64,000 nucleotides of DNA, taken from contig CAUYUJ010020684.1 in NCBI GenBank assembly GCA_963575745.1, forward strand, positions 46,001 through 110,000, read 5' to 3'. Positions 21,998-31,266 of the stretch are shown here, in pieces (position 1 is the first letter of the stretch; each line of letters opens with the position of its first letter). Both the position numbers and the translations under genes were made by a program. Origin of the DNA: Prorocentrum cordatum (taxonomy: Eukaryota; Sar; Dinophyceae; Prorocentrales; Prorocentraceae). The notes beneath the pieces are model-generated. The model saw only the letters and a list, made by a program, of their open reading frames with translations, searched no databases and was not told the origin of the DNA.

Positions 21998-22131
21998 CTT
22001 TACTCTCGCCGTATAGAGCAAACACGGAGCAAACGACCCAATGACATCCTCGAAATCAGCCTGCTCGGCCCCATCACAAGCGAGAGGAGGAGGCAGGGAC
22101 GGCATCGCGAGTGGGATGTGCATGGGATGGT
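21998..22131 (+). repeat. Direct repeat flanking the GIY-YIG/RT gene, copy 2
   Basis: Similar to 17,361-17,465: tatagagcaaacacggagca, atgacatcctcgaaatcagc, gggatgtgcatgggatgg. It runs directly into the integrase-like frame of the copia remnant, so it may equally be a piece of that element. Confidence 0.7.
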
Positions 22132-22990
22132 GTGCGCACACTGTCAGATGGGACGTGGGCGCGACAGGCCCCGCGAGTTGCTTGACGCGGAGGTGGATCA
22201 CCTCCCCGTTATTGGGCTTGACCTGGCATTCTTCAAGGGCGAGGCGGCCGACGCCGTGGAGGCGGGCCCCCGCGCCGAGGATGGCCAGAGACAAGGCGAG
22301 GAAGTGGTACTGGTGATCGCGGATGCCGACACAGGTGCCGTGCGCAGCGTCCCGAAGTCTGACCGACGCGCTGATCCCTACACGGTGGCAGCCACGGTGG
22401 CGTTCATCAAGAGCTTTTTCCATCAGAAGGTTATCCAAAGGCCAGACCGCGAGGACGTCATGATGGACCTGGCCAACAAGACCGAGGCGGAGCTACCAAC
22501 CGTGTGGTCGTGAGACCCGCACCTGCGTTCAGCTCCCAGTCGAACCCCTCCGAGAATGCCAATGGCATCATCCAGGCGCAGTTCCGCACGAGCAGGAGCG
22601 CGCTGGAGGCACGATTGGGGACCAGGGTCCGGCCAGAAACGGCCATGTACAAGTGGTTGCAGCGCCGGCCACGCCTACACCAGGGAGATGGCCACCCCAG
22701 GGGAGTCCGTCCTGGCGCGCCTACCCAGGGGCAAGAATCGCAGGGCGAGAGGCAAGGTGTACCGCAAGGGTGACATGGGCTTCGCGAGGGCGGTCTGGCT
22801 AGGGAAGAGCTGCGACACCGACGAGCACATCTGCGCCCTCGAGACGGGTGGGCTAGTCACGACGAGGACCGTCAAGAGGCTGCCGAAGAGCGGAGGTTCA
22901 ACCGCGCTGCCGTGGTGGCGATCGCGCATATGCCATGGCACCGCCGAGGGCAGGGCACGGTCCCGCGCGGGATCGAGCCGATTGCCGCTG
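22080..22990 (+). pseudogene. Integrase, Ty1/copia-like, frameshifted
   Basis: The first frame (to 22,513) has VHGMVCAHCQMGRGRD, a zinc-finger-like start, then VIGLDLAFF (first Asp), ADTGAVRSVPKSD and RPDREDVMM (second Asp). The next frame (22,504 on) gives FSSQSNPSENANGIIQAQ with the expected Glu, completing the D-D-E set. A third frame (22,660-22,950) has GESVLARLPRGKN and DEHICALETGGLVTTRTVKR, typical of the C-terminal DNA-binding part. Two frameshifts are needed. Integrase would join element cDNA to the genome; this copy is presumably inactive. Confidence 0.65.
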
Positions 22991-23402
22991 CGGACGCCGA
23001 CCTGGCGGCGCAAGAGGCAGCTGGGGCACAGCCAGCCCCGGGCACTGCTGCCCAGTCCATTGGGACCGCCCATGGCGGCGGGCCAGCATCCCACACGGGC
23101 GCGCCCGTGGCGGCGCCCTCGGCCGACGTGTCGGGCGGCGCCGAGGCTCCTGCTGGGGACAGGCAGGCTGAGCCAGCGACGCAGAAGTCGGCTGGAGGCG
23201 GTGCTGGGGACGGCGCCCCCATGAGGCCGCGGGCCGCAGCACCAGCGAGTGCACCTCCGCTGACGTTCCCGATAGGTCGATCGCCGAAGCGACCCGCGGA
23301 GGGGGGTGACAACCGAAGCACTCTTGCGAGGCCCCGAGTTAGCGGAGTAGCGGCTGAGCACTGTGATGACGTGCGGCCTGACTCCTGCAGATCCTCAGGG
23401 AC
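22991..23402 (+). other. Ala/Pro-rich linker between integrase and RT
   Basis: One frame is open and rich in Ala, Gly and Pro (ADAAQEAAGAQPAPGTAAQ-like), as expected for the low-complexity linker between integrase and RT in copia polyproteins. No motifs. Confidence 0.4.
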
Positions 23403-24991
23403 ATGGATGTCCCTGATCCCCACGATGCGTCGGACTCGCAGTTGATCGAGGCTTCCACCAAACGGGCCCTTGACGGCCTGAAGCAGTACGGGGTGGGCAA
23501 GCTTGTCAAACGGAGCGAGGCCTCCGTCACGAGGATCAGCGCCCGCTGGGACCATGTCTACAAGTGGGACGCGAACCTCGGATACAGGATCGCTGAGTCA
23601 AGGTACGTCGCGCGAGAGTTCGAGTGGCAGGAGTGCCGCGACGAACTCTTCGCGCCTGAACCAGCATGGCCGACAGCCGAGTGGTGGACTATGTGGCTCT
23701 GAAGCACGGATGGCCCACCTTCACCGTGGACGTGGAGGACGCGTACTACCATGTCCCCGAGGAGGAGGGCGCGTGGGTGGAGTGCCCACCCAAAGTCCTG
23801 GAAGAGTGCCGCGCGAAGGGCGACACTGAGGACTACGCTTGGCAGCTCGCGAAGCAGTTGCCAGGGCGGCGTGCTTGAGGGAAGCGCTGGGTCGAGTTCG
23901 CTGCGGAGCAGCTCATGGCCAGGGGTGTCGAGCGGTCACCGACCGCGCCTCAGTTCTTCTGGCGTGCCGATCTCCCATGTCTGGTGGAGCTGCACATGGG
24001 CGACATGTACGGCACAGCCCCTGGGGTCGCAGGGTCCGGCTTCAGGCTGGACCTGGGCCGTGACATCAAGGTGAAGTGGTCAGGCCTACAGGGCGACGGT
24101 GCCGACTACGAGTTTCTCAAGAGGCGGCGCGTGCGAGAGGCCGACGCTACCTACATTCAGCCCAACGAGAAGTGCCTCACGAAGGCGCTGGAGGCGCTAG
24201 GCCTTGACGAGGGCAGCCCGTCCGCCACTCCAGGGGTGGAGGCGCGCAGGACAGGCAGGGATGACGCGCCCGACCTCGGCCCAGACGAGGCTAAGCTGAT
24301 CAGGAGCGTGGCCGTGTGCCTGCTGTTCTACTTGCACGGCCGTGCAGATGCTCAGTTTGACACCAACTACCTGACCTCGTGTATCTCCTCGCCCCGTGAG
24401 GCGGACATGCGAGCCCCCAAGAGGCTGGCAAGGTACCTGAAGGGCACGAGGGGCCTGGGCGTGAGGATGGCCAAGCCCAACACGCCGCGGGGCATCGTCG
24501 ACATGGTCGCGTGGGCAGCCCCCGACTGGGCGGGCGACGCGAAGGAGTGGAAGAGCCAGACCATCGTGCACATCACAGCGTGTGGATGTCCGGTGCTCCG
24601 GATCCGCTGTCGTCAAGGCGTGCAGTCCCTTTGCAGTTGTGAAGCCGAGTGGCACGCTGGAGCTCGATGTCTCAGCGAGGGACTTGGGCTGAAGGCGCTC
24701 TTCACGTTCATGGGCTACAGCGTGCGCGTGGGCTGGCGATGCGACAGCTCAAGTGCGAGAGCGCTGGCGAGGTGTCAGGGCACTGGGTGGATCAAACACC
24801 TTGCCACGAAGACGCTTTGGATCCAGCAGTTGGTGGCCAAGAAGGTCATCGCCATCGAGCCTGTAGCAGGGGGCGACAACCTGGTGGATCTCGGCACCAA
24901 GGTGTTGCCGAGGACACGCCTCGAGTGGCTCCGCGAGAGCTGCAGGTTGAAGGAGGTGCCCGTGCCAGGGACCTTGAGGGTCGCTAGATAG
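23403..24991 (+). pseudogene. Reverse transcriptase and RNase H, Ty1/copia-like, frameshifted
   Basis: First piece (23,403-23,702): ARWDHVYKWD, then SRYVAREFEWQECRDELFAP, the copia RT entry block. Second piece (23,666-23,878): TFTVDVEDAYYHVPEEEG with motif A Asp, and LAKQLPGRR. Third piece (23,915-24,991): VELHMGDMYG at the place of the Y-V-D-D box, with Gly for the first Asp, then FYLHGRADAQFDTNYL and KRLARYLKGTRGLG. RNase H follows: DWAGD, SCEAEWHAGARCLSEGL, RCDSSSARA and GGDNLVDLGTKVL. The copy is decayed because the frame breaks at about 23,690 and 23,880 and the catalytic pair is damaged. Confidence 0.75.
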
Positions 24992-25001
24992 AGTCGGGGC
25001 C

Positions 25002-25498
25002 ATGCCGACCGACTTCCAGGCCCACTCGAACCTGCTGAAGGTGTTGCTTGCAGTGGCCGCGTCACTCCCCACAGCGGTGCAGGGCAGCTCGACCGAGCTG
25101 TGCGAGGCACCGCGGGAGATTGACGAGAGCGCGCTGACTCCAGTGACCACGCTGGGAGTCACGACTGGGGGTAATACGTGAGCCTGACTGTGCTGATGGC
25201 GGGCGTGAGCCTGGGGCTCCTGCTTGCTTTGCTAGGGTTTTCCTTGGCTTGCTGGTTTTGTCCGTGTGTGAGACCGAGTTGGTGCCGCACGGGTGCTCTG
25301 CCGCGCGGTAGCGACGGCGGGAGGCCACGTCGTGCTCCGATCAAGGGGCCGACCGAGCCAGCAGTGAATATCAAGACTAAGAAGGGCGACCACATAAGGA
25401 CGGTTGCCACCCAGCGCCAGGTCAAGTATACCTGGTGGACGACCAGCCCCCGTTTCCAGCTTTTGGGACCGAGAGAACAGGGGGTGTGGTCCGAGTAG
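25002..25498 (+). pseudogene. Small membrane-protein frame after copia pol
   Basis: ATG 25,002 starts MPTDFQAHSNLLKVLLAV with a hydrophobic stretch (LLKVLLAVAASLPTAVQG), ending at 25,180. A second phase from about 25,178 gives LTVLMAGVSLGLLLALLG, a strong membrane segment followed by Cys-rich and basic residues, to a stop at 25,498. One frameshift joins them into a ~165-aa protein with two hydrophobic segments. Position right after pol recalls extra ORFs of some copia elements, but that is only inference. Confidence 0.35.
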
Positions 25499-25790
25499 CG
25501 CCTTCAGCTGTGTATTGTTTAGCTGCGCCATGGGCGCGAGTCTAGACCTCCGCGACTATGCTTCGAGGCGCTGCGGGTTTAGCTTCACTTTCCAGTACCC
25601 TGGAGGGAGTGGTGACCCGAGGGGTGGCCGAGGAGGAGCGGGCTCCCAGGCGGCGTGCTCGGGATCTTGAGTGATTCGGACGCCATCAATTCATGGCATG
25701 CCCGCAGGCCCTTTTGTTCGAGCAGCGTTGGAGGAAAAAGAGCCCCAACATACGCTTTCCCCACGCATCCGCGTAACTTCCGCCGGGTTA
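25499..25790. other. Spacer, nothing recognised
   Basis: Between the copia-linked frame and the satellite array. No gene supported. Confidence 0.35.
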
Positions 25791-25799
25791 AGGTTTGCT

Positions 25800-26950
25800 T
25801 GCTCTATTTAGCTCGAGCTGTGGATGGGCTACAGAGCTGAAAGGCGCACCAATCGACAGGAAGTGACCAGGAACGCTATTCCAAAATATCTAGACGCCTG
25901 AGGTCGGTCTGCTACCAGAGCTGCGTCAACAAAAACTACTCGCACCCATTTTTGAGAGACGATGTTCGTTTCTCTCCTAAGCTCGAGCTATAAGCAAGCT
26001 GCAGAGCTGGATATTTCACCGCTCAACAGGGAATGGTCAGGAGCATTCGTCTACATAATCGAGACGTTTGAGATCGGTCTGCTACCAGATCTGCGACAGA
26101 AAACTCTTTTCCCACTCTGCATATATTGAGAGACGACGGTTTGTTTTCTCTATTTAATCGAGCTGTAGGAGATGTGCGGAGCTGGATACCACGCCATTCG
26201 ACATAATATTAGCAGGAGCGCTTGTGTAAAGTATCTAGACGCCTCAGATTGGTCTGCTACCAGAGCTGGAACCAAACAAATATTTGCACCCTCCAGGTTT
26301 ATAGAGAGAGAAGGGAGAGAGAATGTTGGGTTTCTCTACTTCACTAGGGCTGTAGGAGAGCTCAAGGCTGCGATGCACCAGACGCCTGAAATCGGTCTGC
26401 TACCAGAGCTGCGACCAACAAATTGTTTGCGCTCTTCAAAGTGTTTGACAGGCGATGTCGGCTTACTGTACTGAATTCGAGCTGTAGTCGTGCTACGCAG
26501 CTGGGAAGCACATTTTTTGCAGGAAATGTGCAGGAACATTCGCTTACAGTATCGAGACGTATGAGATCGGTTTGCTACCAGTGCTGCGACCGAACAAGTA
26601 TCCGCATGCTGCATTTTCTGTGAGAGGTTAAGGTTTGTTTTATCTACTTACCTCGAGCTGTAGGCGAGCTACGGAGCTCAGGTGCACACCGATCGACAGG
26701 AATTGCGGAGGGGCGCTAGTCTAACGTATCTAGACGTTTGAGATCGGTTTGCTAGCAGAGCTGCGACCAACATTTTCTTAGCACTCGTCAACTTTTGGAG
26801 AGGTAGTGTGGGTTCTCTCTACTTCATGTGATCTGTAGGCAAGCTACGGAGCTGGGGAGCACACCGTTCGAATGGAAGAGATCACGAGCGCTAGTCTGGA
26901 GTATCGAGACGTCTGAGATCTACCAGAGCTGCGACCGAAAAACTGCTACG
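25800..26950 (+). repeat. ~176-bp tandem satellite array (T176)
   Basis: About seven units. The block ctcgagctgtaggcgagct recurs near 25,810, 25,981, 26,157, 26,345, 26,476, 26,652 and 26,829, so the period is about 176 bp with one short unit. Each also has gacaggaa, gtatctagacgcctgagat, cggtctgctaccagagctgc and a tttgagagacgatgttggttt block. CTGTAG/CTACgG can form a short stem. It is a diverged relative of T180 at 5.8-6.9 kb. Confidence 0.85.
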
Positions 26951-27212
26951 TGTACCCGCAAACAGCTACCAAGTTGTTGAACACATCATTCGATATGAAA
27001 TCCTCGATATGTTACGAGAGCTTCTTAAGCTTAACATTTTTGTTCAATCACCTGTTCAACTTGAGTCATGTACTTTCTTGCGTGGGTGGTTGTCTCAACT
27101 GAACTCGAGTTGTGGGCAATCTAAGGAGCCGTCAAGCACATTTACATGACACCGCACACCCTCGCGCGCGCTGAATGCGAGATTGCCGCGCACGCATGCC
27201 ATTCTTATATCT
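26951..27212. other. Spacer with element-like tail sequence
   Basis: The part around 27,120-27,200 (gtcaagcacatttacatgac, ccctcgcgcgcgctgaatg, gcatgccattct) matches 30,090-30,170, so it belongs to a repeat that carries a hairpin remnant at its end in both places. Confidence 0.5.
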
Positions 27213-27299
27213 ATAAATATATATATATGTGCGTATGTGTTTATGTATGTATGTATGTATGTGTGAATATATCTATATGTATATATATAAATATATATG

Positions 27300-27330
<31 letters not shown>

Positions 27331-27331
27331 G
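27213..27331. repeat. (TA)n/(GTAT)n microsatellite
   Basis: Imperfect TATA and GTATGTAT repeats, inserted between the gcatgccattc block and hairpin remnant O. Confidence 0.9.
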
Positions 27332-27338
27332 AAAGAAA

Positions 27339-27362
27339 GCTCTACGAGTTCCCGGCAGGTTG
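27339..27362 (+). repeat. GC hairpin element, copy O (left end only)
   Basis: agctctacgagttcccggca then ggttg. Leader plus half of the left stem. Confidence 0.6.
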
Positions 27363-27448
27363 TGCATACACACGTAACGTACATTTCTGAGTACCGAACG
27401 GGTGATCTGTCGGCATTGGATTGATTAGTTGTTCTTGCGTCCCCTTCC

Positions 27449-29246
27449 TTGTGCGGCATCATGACAGCGCAATTTTGTTCGATGAGTTCTGTTTCGACCA
27501 GTTGGAAAAGAAAAACAAGGGTAATCAAACTGGCGATTTGTAGACAAGCTGTATTTGATGTTATGCAGTTTAATGCTCGTGATCCATATTTTGTGGCTGA
27601 TCCGAATACTTTCCCCGGGTTTGGCTGGTTGGTCACCTCCATGATTGTGGGCGAAACCCATGCCCGTTTCAGGGGAACTCGGAGGAGCAGGTCAGTATAT
27701 TGTTGAGTTCCTTATCGGTGCCAACTGCTGGGCCAACTGATCGTGGAGAAGCTTTCTCGTCTCATTCGGTTGCGTATTCTCCAGATGTGGTGCAGTCTCC
27801 AGATGGTGGGCTGCAGTCGAGACTAGGCTCTGTTTCTTTTGATCCTGGCGTTCAGAATGAGGAGTTGCAGGACGAGGTGTTGCAGGATGAGGATTTGCAG
27901 AGTGAGGAGGTGCTGAATGAGAAGTTGCATGATTCTCAGCATACTGTTTTCTTGGATTCAAGCTCTGAAGTTTGCCACACTCCATTTCCTGACACTCTGT
28001 CGGCTTCTGTTGACCCAGGTGTTCGGAAAGAGGAGTTGCATGATGAGGAGTTGCAGGATGTGGGGTTGCAGGATGAGAAGTTGCTGAATGAGCAGTTGCA
28101 TTTTTCTCACCATACATATTATACGGCCTCACGCCCTGAAGTTTGCCACACTTCAGCTTCTGACGGAGACTCAGCTTGCCGTGGAAAGGATTGGCAGGGG
28201 GATCTTAAGGATTTCAAGGACGAGGAGGAGGATAATGTTCATGTTGAATCCGCGGAGAGTTCTACGGCAGTTGCTGCTGAAGAAGCGTCGCTTGCTTCTC
28301 AATCAAATGATGCTGTACTGCACTCAGCTCCCCTGGATTATTCTCTGCACTCAGCTCCTTTGGATTATTATAAGCACTCATTTCCTTTGGATTATTCTCG
28401 AGTGCAAAGGGGAGGTGGAGGCCCCGAGGCGCTGCCGTTGGCATCCTCGAAAACCCACGGAGAGTGCGAAGTTGACCAGCGCAAAGATAACTGTGCTTCT
28501 TCTTCCCGGCTCTGTTCAGATGAGTTGCAGAGCAATCGATCTGAGTGTCAAGCTGCCAGGGACTGGGCCCGTGCCAATGACGAGGCAGTTGCTCTTTGGC
28601 GGGAATTCGAACGGCTCCCGAAAGATGAGTTTCATGCTCGGATCGAGGCGCTCAAGGCATACAAACTTCGAATGGGAATTGAGAGTTCCGAGGAGGCGCC
28701 GAGTCCTGAGGAGGATGCTGGCCGTGGGAAAGGCCAGAGGCACCGCAGAAACAGGAGGCGGGCAAGGGCGAAGGCTCAGACAGATCTAATTGGCTCTTCA
28801 CACCTGGGAGTTCCACGACTGGGGGTTTATCTACTGCAGTTGTAAGATCAGCAGTGACGGAGGGCGAGGAGAAACGTAACCAGGCAGATTATTTGCTTCA
28901 GTTTGCGGGTAATTTAAGGATCAGGAAATACTGCTTCCGCAAGTCTGGCTGGGTAAAGCTCGTTCACTCTTTCACGGCCGCCACGCTGTATCGCCTTATG
29001 GCCTCGGGTGCCGAGGAAGAGGCTGTGTTGCTTGAAGCGCTTCGTCGGGATCGCGCGAGACTTGGCCCGAAAGCCAACTTGACCCATCTGTCGACGGACA
29101 TCAGAGACTTTAGGCACCGCAGACTCGTTCCCAAAAGCGTTTCGGAAGCTATGAGATACGTGACGCATTTTCAGGATGAATGGATACGGGGCAGTGTAAA
29201 GAACTACCGCGAGTTGGCGGCCAAGGCGGGATACCCAATTGATTGA
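27449..29246 (+). CDS. Acidic internal-repeat protein, unrecognised, two frame changes
   Basis: The main frame (27,661-28,845, no obvious ATG before 27,700) encodes an acidic N-terminal half with a duplicated ~60-residue block: DPGVQNEELQDEVLQDEDL is echoed by DPGVRKEELHDEELQDVGL, each ending in EVCHT. Three copies of a 10-residue unit (LHSAPLDYS) and a basic tail (RRNRRRARAK) follow. Near 28,800 coherent reading moves to another frame (STTGGLSTAVVRSAVTEGE) and continues to 29,246 with RIRKYCFRKSGWVK and LHRR-rich helices. Upstream, 27,449-27,690 reads as protein in a third frame (DVMQFNARDPYFVADPN). One gene with small introns or indels is likely. Codon use is less GC-biased than its neighbours. 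No family known to me. Confidence 0.45.
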
Positions 29247-29760
29247 TTTATTTAGTGATTGCACATCGGCTGACATGGTTGGCCAGAACCAGAAATTGTC
29301 ACGTTGTATTCCATACTCCTCTTATTGAACATGCGAGCAAAACAAAACTAGACGGCCTCCGTGGATTCTTCGACGGAGGTCGCTCTGTGGAGGAATGTGG
29401 TGCAGAATGGTGTTTAGATTTGTGTGTGCACGGGGCGTGGCTGTTGGTGGCGGAGGAAGCTTTCTCGCTTGATGCCTCTGCTTCTGTCGTGTTCTGTGTG
29501 ATGTTTGCAGCGCAACGGCTCTGTATGGCCGTGGTGCACGTTTTGGGTAGCCTCTTTCATCTCTAACCTGTTCCTACACCTTTGCAATTTCACATGTCGT
29601 GCTGCATCCTTTTCCTTGTTCCTGCATCCTATTCCGATGCCTATGCCTCAGTGGCTCGGCAGTGTGATGATAAGAGATGCCTTCTCTAGCTACCCTGTGC
29701 TCCGTTTGGGAGTCTTAGGGCTCAGCAGTCACAGCTGTCCGCGCCCTGACTCAAACTCAA
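29247..29760. other. No gene recognised
   Basis: Possible 3' flank of the preceding gene. Short Leu/Phe-rich frames are not convincing. Confidence 0.35.
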
Positions 29761-29770
29761 AAACCCAAAT

Positions 29771-29796
29771 TGAAGGTTTACCGCCGGCTTCCAGTA
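29771..29796 (+). repeat. GC hairpin element, copy N (right half)
   Basis: ttgaaggtttaccgccggct then tccagt. Loop end and right arm only. Confidence 0.65.
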
Positions 29797-31230
29797 AGTA
29801 GAAGCGCTTGTCTAAAGGATCTAGACACGTCAGACATGCTACCAGAGCTGTGACGGACAACTAGGTGCAGTTTTAAAATTTTAGAACAGGTCAGGAGCGC
29901 GAGTCTGGATTATCGAGACGCCTGAACAGCTACCACATTGTGAAACACATCATCCGATATGAAATCAGCATGCTTGAGAGCTTCTTGAGATTGGCAGATA
30001 TTCTCGAAGCATCCCCTCTACCTGAGTCGTGTACTTTCTTTCGCGGGTGGTCGTCTCAACTGAACTCGTGCTGTGGGAAAGCCAGGGAGCTGTCAAGCAC
30101 ATTTCCATGAAACCGGACACCCTCGCGCGCGCTGAATGTGAGATTGCCGCGCTTGCATGCCATTCATACACATGGCAAGTTCCCGGCCGTAACCAAGGTT
30201 GACGGTTTCCCGCGGCTTCCAGCTATGTTTTTCATTCGAAGATTCGTTTGAGATTTAGTTTTCTGTCAGCTCTATCTTCTGGTTCCTGCTCGCCATCTTG
30301 ATATCAGGTCAATTGGGTGGATATTTCTACAAACATTTCTACAAACAATCAAGGCGGGATTTCTTGTTGTTGTTTTTCTTTTGGGTCCTCCTCATGGTCT
30401 TTGGAGGGTAGCTCGAGCTGCAGACCATTCTCTGAGGCGAAATGGACACCAGTCGACAGGACATAGTATGCATGTTTAGTCTGAGGTATCGAGACGCCTA
30501 TTCGTACTCTTGGGTCCTCCGGGTACTTTTTGGGAGATACCTCGAGCTACAGACCACTCTCGGAGGCGAGATGTACACAATTCGACAGGAAAGGACCAGG
30601 AGGTTTAAGATTCAGTATCGAGACGCCTGGAATCTGTCAATATCGGGAGTTTCGACTGACAAACTTTTTGCGTTCTGTAGTAGTTTCAGAGGCGATGTTG
30701 GTTTCTCTATCTAGCTGTAGGCAAGCTTCGGAGCTGAAAGGCACACCAATCGACAGGAAATGATCAGGGGCTCTCGTCGGGAGTCTTGAGACGCGCATCA
30801 GCCTCCCACCAGCTGCGACCGAGCAACTACTCGTACTCTGCAACTTTTCGAGAGATAATGTTGGTTTTCTTTCCCAGCTAGAGCTGTCGGCGAGCTGCGG
30901 TGCTGAGATGCACACCTCGCGACAGTGAGTGGTCAGGATTACAATATCGAGACGTCTTAGGTCGATCTGCTAAGGAGCTGGGACTGAGCACATATTCACA
31001 CTCTGCACATTTTAGACGATGCTTTTTTGTTCTACTTGATTCGAGCTGTAGGCGAGCTACGGAGTTGAGATGCACGCCAATCGATGGGAAATGATCAGGA
31101 GAGCTAGTCTAAAGTATCTAGCCGCCTCAGATCGGTCTGCTACCAGAGCCGCGACCGAACAACTATTTGCACTCTTTGCGTTTTTACGGATAAGAGTGAG
31201 TTGTCGGAAGATGGCGTGAACTGCAGGCCG
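29797..31230 (+). repeat. T176 satellite units with embedded element tails
   Basis: Units are recognisable from ctcgagctgcagacc (30,410), ctcgagctacagacc (30,538), tagctgtaggcaagc (30,712), gagctgtcggcgagc (30,880) and cgagctgtaggcgagct (31,042), 128-174 bp apart. Partial units lie at 29,800-29,940. At 30,050-30,235 a second sequence matching 27,080-27,200 interrupts the array and carries hairpin copy P. Confidence 0.8.
30178..30224 (+). repeat. GC hairpin element, copy P (degenerate)
   Basis: cccggccgtaaccaaggttg then acggtttcccgcggcttcca. Stem weakened by transpositions of C and G. Confidence 0.65.
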
Positions 31231-31266
31231 TTGCAAAAGGGAGTATGTGGATTATGAACTGATTGC

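Larger units (their letters stand above)
22080..24991 (+). mobile_element. Decayed Ty1/copia-type pol region
   Basis: Order is integrase, then reverse transcriptase, then RNase H. That order defines Ty1/copia as opposed to gypsy. All parts are on the plus strand but spread over at least six frames. No long terminal repeats, primer-binding site or gag could be located, so only the pol core is delimited. A small membrane-segment frame follows within 10 bp (25,002-25,498). Confidence 0.75.

Noticed and set aside
25800-26950. CRISPR-like array
   Set aside because: Units are long, diverged throughout and lack alternating identical repeats with unique spacers; the context is eukaryotic.
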